DNA of 51,026 bases from Oscillospiraceae bacterium. GTDB lineage: Bacteria > Bacillota > Clostridia > Oscillospirales > Ruminococcaceae. The notes beneath the pieces are model-generated. The model was given only the letters and a program-made list of their open reading frames with translations. It was not told where the DNA came from and searched no databases. Position 1 is the stretch's first letter; each line of letters begins with the position of its first letter. A program made the position numbers and the translations under genes. Shown piece after piece: positions 16,875 to 22,824 of the stretch. Location of the stretch: the NCBI GenBank assembly GCA_017442085.1, contig JAFSAW010000023.1, positions 1-51,026 of the forward strand, written 5' to 3'.

Positions 16875-16959
16875 TGCTGCACCCTCGCGCAAGGCATCAT
16901 CACTGTTAATGGAGTCCGCCCTAAGACAGACCTTGAAAGGCTAACCCTTTACCGCAGCA
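16875..16959 (-). ncRNA. tRNA-like structured RNA of unknown type
   Basis: This 85-nt stretch between tRNA-Trp and tRNA-Thr closes with a 7-bp acceptor-like stem TGCTGCG / TGCAGCA. Inside are AAAGG / CCTTT with a GTTAG loop, and a 7-bp GTCTGTC / GGCGGAC stem with a TTAG loop. The length and the CTTAGGG stretch recall a type II tRNA-Leu(TAG), but the T-arm signature TTC is missing and no CCA follows. It may be a decayed tRNA or a tRNA mimic. Confidence 0.4.
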
Positions 16960-16976
16960 TTTAATAATCACTTACT

Positions 16977-17053
16977 TGGAGCTCCCGACAGGAATTGAAC
17001 CTGCAACCCGCTGATTACAAATCAGCTGCTCTGCCTAACTGAGCTACAGGAGC
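16977..17053 (-). tRNA. Phage tRNA-Thr (TGT anticodon)
   Basis: The acceptor pairs GCTCCTG with CGGGAGC, the anticodon stem GCTGA / TCAGC encloses loop TTTGTAA, the T-loop is canonical TTCAATT, the discriminator is U and CCA is encoded. It reads ACA. It is two bases from the tRNA-Gln gene and co-transcribed with it. Confidence 0.92.
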
Positions 17054-17055
17054 AT

Positions 17056-17131
17056 TGGTTGTGGCAATAGGATTCGAACCTATGGAATCGCGAGTTCAAA
17101 GCCCGCTGTCTTACCGCTTGACTATGCCACA
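17056..17131 (-). tRNA. Phage tRNA-Gln (TTG anticodon)
   Basis: The acceptor pairs TGTGGCA with TGCCACA, the anticodon stem GCGGG / CTCGC encloses loop CTTTGAA, the T-arm is ATAGG-TTCGAAT-CCTAT, and CCA is encoded. It reads CAA. It is the first gene of the tRNA cluster downstream of the candidate late promoter. Confidence 0.92.
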
Positions 17132-17197
17132 ATATCTATAAGACAAAAGCAACGTCAATTGACGCTGCCCTTGCCTAATCAATAATTTAGAAAGGAG

Positions 17198-17229
17198 GGC
17201 GTCCCCGAAAAGTAGAAAAAAGGGACGCC
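17198..17229. other. Hairpin in the late leader
   Basis: A perfect 8-bp stem GGCGTCCC / GGGACGCC encloses a 16-base loop, in the about 160-base untranslated stretch between the late promoter and tRNA-Gln. The plus-strand side is followed by a short T tract; leftward there is no T-run, so it is more likely a leader structure or 5' boundary than a terminator of the late transcript. Confidence 0.4.
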
Positions 17230-17301
17230 GTTTTATCAGATCGAAACTTTCAACATCAAAAGGACTTAACCTTATGAAAGAAAATCTTTTCCTGCACATA
17301 T

Positions 17302-17346
17302 ATAATAACATCTTTCACCCTTGCATAAAATTGCATTATCTTGCAT
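17302..17346 (-). promoter_or_regulatory. Candidate activator-dependent late promoter
   Basis: TTGCAT occurs at 17321, 17331 and 17341, exactly 10 bp apart (one face of the helix). In the leftward direction the repeats cover the -35 region and upstream, with no good -35 but a TATTAT -10 at 17302-17307. The site directly follows the ArpU/RinA-like gene and precedes tRNAs and structural genes, the expected place for a late promoter switched on by that protein. Confidence 0.55.
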
Positions 17347-17776
17347 CTTCAAGATATTTCAGTATTTTTTTAACCGATTTATCTCTACGGCGATGAACCG
17401 TAGACTCATCGCAATGTCTTTTCTCCGCTACCTCGGATACTTTCATATTACGTAGATAGATGTCTGTCATAATTATACGGTCAAAGCTGTCTGGAAGTAT
17501 GCTTATATACTGCAGAATTTTTGTCTGTGCATTAAGTGATCTGAGTTGCAGGTCATCAATCTCTGCGGATAATGCCGTGTAAGCAATATCTTTTGCTTCA
17601 CTGCTGTTCATTGCAGAGTGCTGTACCGCTTCATCCATAACGGGGGACTGATAAACGGCTCTGGCAAACTCTCTCTGCTTGAGTTCTTCAAGGTTGAGAA
17701 TTTCTTCGCTTAAATTCCTGTTATTCGACAACCAATCTTTAAACTCTTTCGTCCGTTTCTTTTCCACTTGCAACAC
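17336..17776 (-). CDS. ArpU/RinA-like late transcription regulator
   Basis: The 146-residue, mostly helical protein ends in a sigma-region-4-like HTH: LPDSFDRIIMTDIYLRNMKV, then SEVAEKRHCDESTVHRRRDK. Such proteins control late gene expression in phages of Gram-positive bacteria. It is the last early gene before the tRNA and packaging block, the normal position for a late activator. Its own last codons carry the first of three TTGCAT repeats that I propose as its binding site. The start overlaps the preceding small gene by 38 bases. Confidence 0.75.
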   Translation of the reverse strand: MLQVEKKRTKEFKDWLSNNRNLSEEILNLEELKQREFARAVYQSPVMDEAVQHSAMNSSEAKDIAYTALSAEIDDLQLRSLNAQTKILQYISILPDSFDRIIMTDIYLRNMKVSEVAEKRHCDESTVHRRRDKSVKKILKYLEDAR

Positions 17777-17939
17777 TCCTCATATATGCCCGCTGCGCTC
17801 TTTTGTATATTGCACAGCGATGGCTGCAGCCCCTCTCCCTTAAAACAGCTTTTCTTTTACGTCTGCCATAATAACTGTCAACATACCTTCGGTCTGTGTT
17901 TGACAACCGTCGGTTGTTGCATTTGCGCAACTCTCCCAT
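17739..17939 (-). CDS. Small basic phage protein (66 aa)
   Basis: The product is strongly basic, with many Arg, Lys and Tyr (SNTDRRYVDSYYGRRKRK) and two Cys near the middle. I do not recognise it. The ATG at 17939 follows the upstream stop by a few bases, with GGTGA nearby; a longer form would overlap the previous gene by 57 bases. Nucleic-acid binding is possible from charge alone. Confidence 0.45.
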   Translation of the reverse strand: MGELRKCNNRRLSNTDRRYVDSYYGRRKRKAVLRERGCSHRCAIYKRAQRAYMRSVASGKETDERV

Positions 17940-17944
17940 TTTCT

Positions 17945-18217
17945 TCACCGTCCCTTTCCTATGTATGTTGGTTTCACTTTCACTCTGCTTTCTGCTGTAC
18001 ATCTTTCAAGTTCTACGATAGCGCTTACCATCATACGGCAAACCATTTCAATCGAGAACGGATTCTCTGTTGCAGGGCTGATACAAACGGATGTCTTTTT
18101 ATATCCATTTGACAGATGCACCCTTGTTATATCATCGATTCTATCCACCTCAATGTGATAACGAACCTTATATTTGCGCGCGATGTCCTTGACATCCTGT
18201 TCTGTATATTTCTGCAT
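17945..18217 (-). CDS. Hypothetical early phage protein (90 aa)
   Basis: The product starts MQKYTEQDVKDIARKYKVRY and looks alpha/beta with no known motif. The start is set by AAAGGAG placed eight bases upstream. It is part of the tightly packed run of small genes before the late regulator. No function can be assigned. Confidence 0.55.
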   Translation of the reverse strand: MQKYTEQDVKDIARKYKVRYHIEVDRIDDITRVHLSNGYKKTSVCISPATENPFSIEMVCRMMVSAIVELERCTAESRVKVKPTYIGKGR

Positions 18218-18228
18218 TGTACTCTCCT

Positions 18229-18450
18229 TTAATCTTCGGCACCGGATGTTTTCACCCATAAGTCGATATGTGTCATAAGGTCACTCTCCGTCATATACCG
18301 AACAAGTTTTCTTTTGCTTCGTATTTTATGGCCTTCTGTTATATATACAGTACCATCACGAAGCGCAAAGGCCTGATAACCACCATAGCTGACAGAATTT
18401 ATCTCTTCAGCTTCATCCCACGGCTTTCTCAGTGTTTTCCGTTTTTTCAT
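18229..18450 (-). CDS. Hypothetical early phage protein (73 aa)
   Basis: The small, basic N-terminal part (MKKRKTLRKPWDEAEEI) is followed by a beta-rich domain with YGGYQAFALRDGTVYITEGH. AAAGGTG precedes the ATG at 18450. It overlaps the end of the Lar-like gene by 38 bases. No family was recognised. Confidence 0.5.
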   Translation of the reverse strand: MKKRKTLRKPWDEAEEINSVSYGGYQAFALRDGTVYITEGHKIRSKRKLVRYMTESDLMTHIDLWVKTSGAED

Positions 18451-18715
18451 TTTGCACCTTTTCCTTTCTGGTGTTCCATTTATCTGCAACACTCTTAATT
18501 GCTTTCATAAGGCTTTCCTCTGTTATAGGGGTAGATATACCATCATCCCTTGTTATTAACTCAGATATCTGCGATGTTGATACGTTTACACCGCAATGTG
18601 TGCATTTCACTCTCACTCCCTGCCATCCAAACAAAGGAATTTCCACCTCTAATTTTGACTGGCCATTACAACACGGACAATTACGCAGCCTTAATTCCCA
18701 TTTATTCTGTTTCAT
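18413..18715 (-). CDS. Lar-like restriction-alleviation zinc ribbon
   Basis: The 100-residue protein has the Lar-family pattern: CPCCNG near residue 13, CTHCGV about 25 residues later, then a helix ending ADKWNTR (family consensus CPFCG ... C..CG ... A...WN.R). Lar of the Rac prophage relieves type I restriction of incoming DNA. A similar, shorter protein is encoded at 20424-20642. Together with the phage methyltransferase fusion this suggests an anti-restriction set. The family match is good; activity in this phage is inferred. Confidence 0.7.
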   Translation of the reverse strand: MKQNKWELRLRNCPCCNGQSKLEVEIPLFGWQGVRVKCTHCGVNVSTSQISELITRDDGISTPITEESLMKAIKSVADKWNTRKEKVQNEKTENTEKAVG

Positions 18716-18887
18716 CGAGAATCACCTCGCAGATATCTGCACTGAACGAACGGCCATCGCAGTACCAGCAGTTATATTCAGGTTTATATATCCAGTCGCC
18801 CTGCTCTACAAAAGGCTTTACTGCTGCCACTTTTGGTGTTACCTTCATAAGCCCTCTGAAAGCTTTATATCCTTCTGCACAAATCAT
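18702..18887 (-). CDS. Hypothetical small phage protein (61 aa)
   Basis: The sequence contains VEQGDWIYKPEYNCWYCDGR with a CxxC pair and ends CEVILDETE. It overlaps the Lar-like gene start by 14 bases and abuts the stop of the PAPS-reductase-like gene. A later start (MKVTPKVAA) is possible. Function is unknown. Confidence 0.45.
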   Translation of the reverse strand: MICAEGYKAFRGLMKVTPKVAAVKPFVEQGDWIYKPEYNCWYCDGRSFSADICEVILDETE

Positions 18888-19996
18888 TAAACTTCACCTC
18901 CAAATAAATCCATCTGCCCACTGATGTTCCCAGATGGGTCATTTTCCCATCCTACACCGATATAATCAAGAACTCGCCCAAATCCATACCAATTGCCGTG
19001 TTCGTCCTGACATACATTTTTCATCCAGAACTCCCACTCAGCAGGATTTGTCTCTCTCAATAAGTCAAACCTGTGTGGCCTTTTTTCCATATGAATACCG
19101 AAACCACACATACTGCATCCTGTTCTCTGTGCTCCTGTTGTGTAAAGAATACCTTGCGGTGTTCTTTTGATTTCGCCATATATTTTTGGCACATGCACAT
19201 TCAAGTCCAGCGCAAGCTGCAGCAGGTCTTGTCTGCTGAATATCGCAAAAGGCGCGCTTCTTTTTGTGGTTTCACTTATATAGTTACATCCGTTAATCAT
19301 AAGCGCTTTCTGTCTACGACCACCCTCGCTTGCCATCAATCCCAAATACGGATAGCTATTATGTTCCTTTGCCCAATCATCACAAGGCTTTTCTTTTAAG
19401 TAGTAACAGCATTTGTCTGACACAAGAAAAGGTGCTGCACAATATCCTTTTTCAGCTCCCTCGGCATCTGCCCCACCGAACAGTTCAAGCCATCTTTGCG
19501 ACAGCTTCATTCTGCTGCCCGTTCTGTTGCCGCCATATTCTCCTGTTTCGCCCGTTATAATAGCGTGACGGACAGTAACATTTTTATCGCTTGGATTTTG
19601 AAGAAGCGATATTTTTCCCGCTATCTCTTTTGAAAGAACTGGCCATCCGAACTCTCGTATAACTTCAACCTTGGACTTTATAGGCTTTACCGCCTCAACG
19701 CCCATTTCTTTATGTACTTCCTGTATTGATTTATCTTCTAACGATGATACGGAAATAGCAGGGCAATCTATATAACACTCTTCTCTTAAAAACTTAAGCA
19801 ATGTAATGCTATCAAGGCCACCTACAGATATATGAACATTGCCACCAATACTGATATCTTCGATATCTCTTTTGAAACTTCTCGCAATCGCTCTGGCATA
19901 ATCAACCTTTGCTTCATACGGCAGCAGTTGTCTTTGTTTAAACGCCTCTATCTGTTCCTGGCTCTCTGCCATCTTTTCGATAATACTCTTTGCCAT
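18887..19996 (-). CDS. PAPS reductase / PP-loop family phage protein
   Basis: The 369-residue protein of the adenine-nucleotide alpha-hydrolase fold has a PP-loop-like SVGGLDS near residue 58 (usual form SGGxDS) and the downstream motif RTGCSMCGFGIHME, shared with phage PAPS-reductase-like and DndC-like proteins, whose cysteines may hold a metal cluster. These proteins occur next to DNA-modification genes, but here no dnd or other phosphorothioation genes are present, so the substrate is unknown. The start at 19996 is set by GAGGTG six bases upstream. The Gly-for-Ser-shifted PP-loop could mean altered chemistry. Confidence 0.75.
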   Translation of the reverse strand: MAKSIIEKMAESQEQIEAFKQRQLLPYEAKVDYARAIARSFKRDIEDISIGGNVHISVGGLDSITLLKFLREECYIDCPAISVSSLEDKSIQEVHKEMGVEAVKPIKSKVEVIREFGWPVLSKEIAGKISLLQNPSDKNVTVRHAIITGETGEYGGNRTGSRMKLSQRWLELFGGADAEGAEKGYCAAPFLVSDKCCYYLKEKPCDDWAKEHNSYPYLGLMASEGGRRQKALMINGCNYISETTKRSAPFAIFSRQDLLQLALDLNVHVPKIYGEIKRTPQGILYTTGAQRTGCSMCGFGIHMEKRPHRFDLLRETNPAEWEFWMKNVCQDEHGNWYGFGRVLDYIGVGWENDPSGNISGQMDLFGGEV

Positions 19997-20008
19997 ATGA
20001 TTCACCTC

Positions 20009-20164
20009 TCACACATCCATGCACATCTCATCGGGGTCCATCTCTTCAACTTTGGTAATTTCTCTTTCTCCATAGAGGTAATCATCCTCTTTGAACTCAG
20101 CCTCTTCGGCCGTGTCAGCTTCAACAACTCTGAAGCCTTCAAAATAAACTTTATATTTTGGCAT
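20009..20164 (-). CDS. Small acidic phage protein (51 aa)
   Basis: MPKYKVYFEGFRVVEADTAE opens a short alpha/beta protein rich in Glu and Asp. The start is set by AAAGGAG eight bases upstream, at the downstream edge of the five-copy hairpin repeat array. Similar short proteins are common in phage early operons. Function is unknown. Confidence 0.55.
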   Translation of the reverse strand: MPKYKVYFEGFRVVEADTAEEAEFKEDDYLYGEREITKVEEMDPDEMCMDV

Positions 20165-20203
20165 TTTCTGCTCTCCTTTACAAAAAACTGATACGAAATT
20201 CTC

Positions 20204-20379
20204 ATTAGCAAGCACTGCTATACAGAAAACCGTATATTTTTTACATTAGCAAGCACTGCTATACAGAAAACCGTATATTTTTTACATTAGCAAGCACTGG
20301 TACACGGAACTTCGTGTATTTAGATTAGCAAGCACTGACACCCAGAAAAAAAGGTGTTTTTTTAGATTAGCAAGCACTG
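20204..20379. repeat. Five-copy ATTAGCAAGCACTG array with covarying hairpins
   Basis: The 14-bp ATTAGCAAGCACTG starts at 20204, 20245, 20286, 20324 and 20366 (spacing 41, 41, 38 and 42 bp). Between copies are small inverted repeats whose sequences change while pairing is kept: TATAC/GTATA (twice), TACACG/CGTGTA, ACACC/GGTGT. Each is followed on the plus strand by a T-rich tract. The array fills the only sizeable gap in this part of the leftward early operon. It does not match a CRISPR (repeat too short), iteron or known riboswitch. Confidence 0.9.
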
Positions 20380-20423
20380 ATTACTTCTGCAAAGGTTTCC
20401 ACCTTTCACCATTACTGCAAAAA

Positions 20424-20642
20424 TCAGTATTCTTTATCTGCACCATCCTTCGCAAAAACCATTTTCCAAAATTCTTCTCCCGGATAAACAACGCCTTCGT
20501 TCCAATCTTTCTGTGCATCTAAGACGTTTATCTTCGTTTTTGTTTTACTCTTGCATTTTCTGCACTGAAAAAAATATCCGTGATTTTCTATAATAAGCTG
20601 TGGTGTACCCGTTCCACAGGCATAACAACCATTAAGTTTCAT
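20424..20642 (-). CDS. Lar-like zinc ribbon, short form (72 aa)
   Basis: The N-terminal CYACGTG and the later CRKCKSKTKTK form a four-cysteine ribbon, followed by a helix with AQKDWNEG that matches the end of the Lar-type motif. The start at 20642 is set by AGGAGGTG six bases upstream. It overlaps the previous gene by 11 bases. It may be an anti-restriction protein like the one at 18413, but the pattern is shorter and less certain. Confidence 0.6.
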   Translation of the reverse strand: MKLNGCYACGTGTPQLIIENHGYFFQCRKCKSKTKTKINVLDAQKDWNEGVVYPGEEFWKMVFAKDGADKEY

Positions 20643-21063
20643 TGTCAGCACCTCCTATCAATATCTGGCCGCCATTGCTTAACACATATGCAGAATATAA
20701 GGTGCCGCTGCCATTCAGCATATACGGCAAGAACACCTCATCGACAGTCACCATTTCTGTCTCCAAAATCGCCATTTGAGCTGCAGTCCAATCTTTCAGT
20801 ATTCTCCACGCAACCCTTTCCGCCTGTGGTTTATCAACATTTACTTTTTGTTTTTTCAATACAGCCATTACCTTGTCTGTATGTGCCGGTAAGCTAAATT
20901 GTCTCAATCCGTACGGAGTATTGATTTCAAAAGATATTCCAACAACAAAACCGCTGTCCAACTCCTGCAATATCTTTGTTGCTCCCGCCTTTGCAAGCAT
21001 AGATTGAATTTCTCCTACTGACTGAAAAACGCTAACTTTTGTAGTGTAGTTTTTAAGTGGCAT
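20632..21063 (-). CDS. Conserved early phage protein (143 aa)
   Basis: The start MPLKNYTTKVSVFQSVGEIQ and the segment RVAWRILKDWTAAQMAILE are features I associate with a widespread hypothetical protein of Bacillota phages. The fold appears alpha/beta. AGGAGGTG is six bases upstream of the chosen ATG. It overlaps YopX-like and zinc-ribbon neighbours by a few bases, as in a translationally coupled operon. No function is known. Confidence 0.6.
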   Translation of the reverse strand: MPLKNYTTKVSVFQSVGEIQSMLAKAGATKILQELDSGFVVGISFEINTPYGLRQFSLPAHTDKVMAVLKKQKVNVDKPQAERVAWRILKDWTAAQMAILETEMVTVDEVFLPYMLNGSGTLYSAYVLSNGGQILIGGADNET

Positions 21064-21469
21064 CCGCAACACCTCCTATTAAATCTGGGTTATCGTGGAT
21101 ATTGCCGATTACTTCTATAGTGTCACACCAAGCTTTACCAATTCTATATCTGCCTATCTCATATTCGTTTGGTGCTTTTGTACATTCAACCATAAAGGAA
21201 CAGCTTTGTGTCGAGAAAATAACTTTATAGATTTTGCCCCAATTGTCTTTAAGGATATCCCCTTCAAAAATCTTTGTGCCGTTTTTGTCGGTTAAACCTG
21301 TAAACTGAGAAAGTGTTTCATCAATAATTTCGGTGTATTTTCCTTTGCCAAAGGCGTCTGGTGGTCGTGCTATAACTTTTCGTGTATGGCAATTTCTGTA
21401 TATTTCATACGGATAACCATATTCCCATTTACCGTCTTCGGTTTTACCTCTGAACAATATTTCACGCAT
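21053..21469 (-). CDS. YopX family phage protein
   Basis: The 138-residue product has the YopX hallmarks: MREILFRGK at the start, FTGLTDKNGTKIFEGDILKD in the middle, and VIGNIHDNPDL at the end. YopX proteins are common in phages of Gram-positive bacteria (first named in Bacillus phage SPbeta) and are thought to form beta-rich assemblies; their role is not known. The ATG at 21469 is preferred over the upstream GTG because of GGTAGGTG just upstream. Confidence 0.85.
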   Translation of the reverse strand: MREILFRGKTEDGKWEYGYPYEIYRNCHTRKVIARPPDAFGKGKYTEIIDETLSQFTGLTDKNGTKIFEGDILKDNWGKIYKVIFSTQSCSFMVECTKAPNEYEIGRYRIGKAWCDTIEVIGNIHDNPDLIGGVADAT

Positions 21470-21797
21470 CGTCAGCACCTACCCATTCTTTTGCAAGGTT
21501 GTCTATATCTTTAATAACCTCATACAACACATAATGACCGCCAACATCAATGCTGCATTGAATTTCCTCTTTCAGCTCTTTTACAAACTCTTTGATATTT
21601 TCCACCTGACATTCTGCGTATGTTTTGATAAGATTGTCTTTTTCAGTTTTCAGCCTCTCAATCTCTGCCTGCTGTCTGTTGATAAGGTCAAGAGCTGCAC
21701 CTGCAAGATTTGAATAGCAGTTACCAAAGGTATTTGGACAATTATCACAATCATCATTCTTACAACATTCCAAAGCCTTTATAATTTCGCTATCCAT
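21462..21797 (-). CDS. Conserved phage protein with Cys cluster and coiled coil
   Basis: The 111-residue product has an N-terminal cysteine cluster (ECCKNDDCDNCPNTFGNC) that may bind zinc, then LALDLINRQQAEIERLK-type helices forming a coiled coil. This arrangement is widespread in clostridial phages without known function. The start at 21797 follows GAGGTG and overlaps the preceding stop by 8 bases. Longer frames upstream lack an RBS. Confidence 0.6.
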   Translation of the reverse strand: MDSEIIKALECCKNDDCDNCPNTFGNCYSNLAGAALDLINRQQAEIERLKTEKDNLIKTYAECQVENIKEFVKELKEEIQCSIDVGGHYVLYEVIKDIDNLAKEWVGADDA

Positions 21798-22311
21798 CAA
21801 CCTGCACCTCACTCTCAAGCCACTCAATATTTTCGTTTGCATCTTTGCCCCTGTACGCAACAACTCGTCTGTCTGTTATTTTCAAATCTGCTTTTGCTTT
21901 TGCAAAGAATGTTGCCATTTCTTCAATTGTCATAGCTTTAATGCGTTCAAAGTTTGTAAGCACAACCGGCTTTTCGTCCAAGTCTTTGATGTCAAAAATG
22001 ATACCTTCGCAATATTTTTCACCTTCGTCAAAAACATAGAATTTAACGTGCGGGATGTTTGTCAGATATGTCCATGTAAACTCACCTTTGCCCCACACGG
22101 CATCGATATACTTTTTGCCGCGTTCAAAGATTCTGCCACCGTTATAACAATCTGCTTCATCTTCGATTGCTCCGCGAAACTCTGCCAAATCATCCGAACG
22201 GCCTAAAACAACTACAATACCGTGGTCTTTCGCCCATTTTGCCTCTTCCCGAGATACCTCACAAAGATATTCTCTGTTTGTTATCTGTTTTGAAAATTCG
22301 TATATGTCCAT
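21790..22311 (-). CDS. Hypothetical early phage protein (173 aa)
   Basis: The protein starts MDIYEFSKQITNREYLCEVS and contains AIEDEADCYNGG and GEFTWTYLTNIPHVKFYVFD. It looks like a soluble alpha/beta protein. GGAGGGAG lies just upstream of the ATG at 22311. I recall similar hypothetical proteins in other Bacillota prophages but no assigned function. Confidence 0.55.
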   Translation of the reverse strand: MDIYEFSKQITNREYLCEVSREEAKWAKDHGIVVVLGRSDDLAEFRGAIEDEADCYNGGRIFERGKKYIDAVWGKGEFTWTYLTNIPHVKFYVFDEGEKYCEGIIFDIKDLDEKPVVLTNFERIKAMTIEEMATFFAKAKADLKITDRRVVAYRGKDANENIEWLESEVQVDG

Positions 22312-22313
22312 AT

Positions 22314-22553
22314 TTACTCCCTCCACTTAAGAGCCTGACCGCAGTTACCGCAGTTCTTTGTTGTATTGTTGATAAACGTTGCCCCACAGTTCGGGCAGAC
22401 ACCTATACCGAACCACTTATTATCAGGCAAAACTTTTTTCGGCACTAACACCTCGCAGGCATCAGCCATAATAGTCAACAGCTGCTGTGTTCTGGCAGGG
22501 ATATCATAGGTGCTGTGCTCCCTTGCTTCCTCAAGCAATTCTTTTGTAATCAT
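22314..22553 (-). CDS. Small zinc-ribbon phage protein (79 aa)
   Basis: The N-terminal half is helical; the C-terminal half carries CPNCGATF and CGNCGQAL, two CxxC knuckles of a rubredoxin-like zinc ribbon. The gene is packed 3 bases from its neighbours on both sides. Nucleic-acid or protein binding is likely from the fold; no specific role can be given. Confidence 0.6.
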   Translation of the reverse strand: MITKELLEEAREHSTYDIPARTQQLLTIMADACEVLVPKKVLPDNKWFGIGVCPNCGATFINNTTKNCGNCGQALKWRE

Positions 22554-22555
22554 AG

Positions 22556-22822
22556 CTACCCCTCCGCCAATGTCATTTTAAGTCGGGCAACCTTGTCGTG
22601 TACCTTGCGCATAACCTGGTCATCTGTGATGCCGTACATCATTTTGACCTGCTCGCACATTACCCACACATCGGCCAGCTCTTCGGTCATATTGTCTTTG
22701 TTGAATTTACCGCGCTGTGCTTTGCATATTTCTTTCTGCAGTTCGGAAAGTTCCTCAACTGCTACAAAGCTCTGTTTTTCTATGCCATATTTCACAATGG
22801 CATTGCTGAATACTTTATCCAT
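22556..22822 (-). CDS. MazG-like nucleotide pyrophosphohydrolase
   Basis: The 88-residue, all-helical protein has the metal-binding pattern of the all-alpha NTP pyrophosphatase superfamily: VEELSELQKE (ExxE) and, later, EELADVWVM (ExxxD). Phage MazG-like enzymes are thought to adjust nucleotide or alarmone pools during infection. Its length is that of a single-domain MazG-like protein. GGAGGG lies seven bases upstream of ATG. Confidence 0.8.
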   Translation of the reverse strand: MDKVFSNAIVKYGIEKQSFVAVEELSELQKEICKAQRGKFNKDNMTEELADVWVMCEQVKMMYGITDDQVMRKVHDKVARLKMTLAEG

Positions 22823-22824
22823 AA

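Noticed and set aside
16875..16959. Normal tRNA-Leu (TAG)
   Set aside because: Length and CTTAGGG fit, but the putative anticodon loop is not seven bases, the T-arm cannot form, and CCA is missing.
17739..18002. Longer forms of several small phage genes (for example 87 instead of 66 codons here)
   Set aside because: The extended N-termini overlap upstream genes and lack ribosome-binding sites; internal ATGs with good spacing were chosen.
20204..20379. CRISPR array
   Set aside because: The repeat core is only 14 bp, intervals are self-complementary rather than unique spacers, two intervals are identical, and no cas genes are present.
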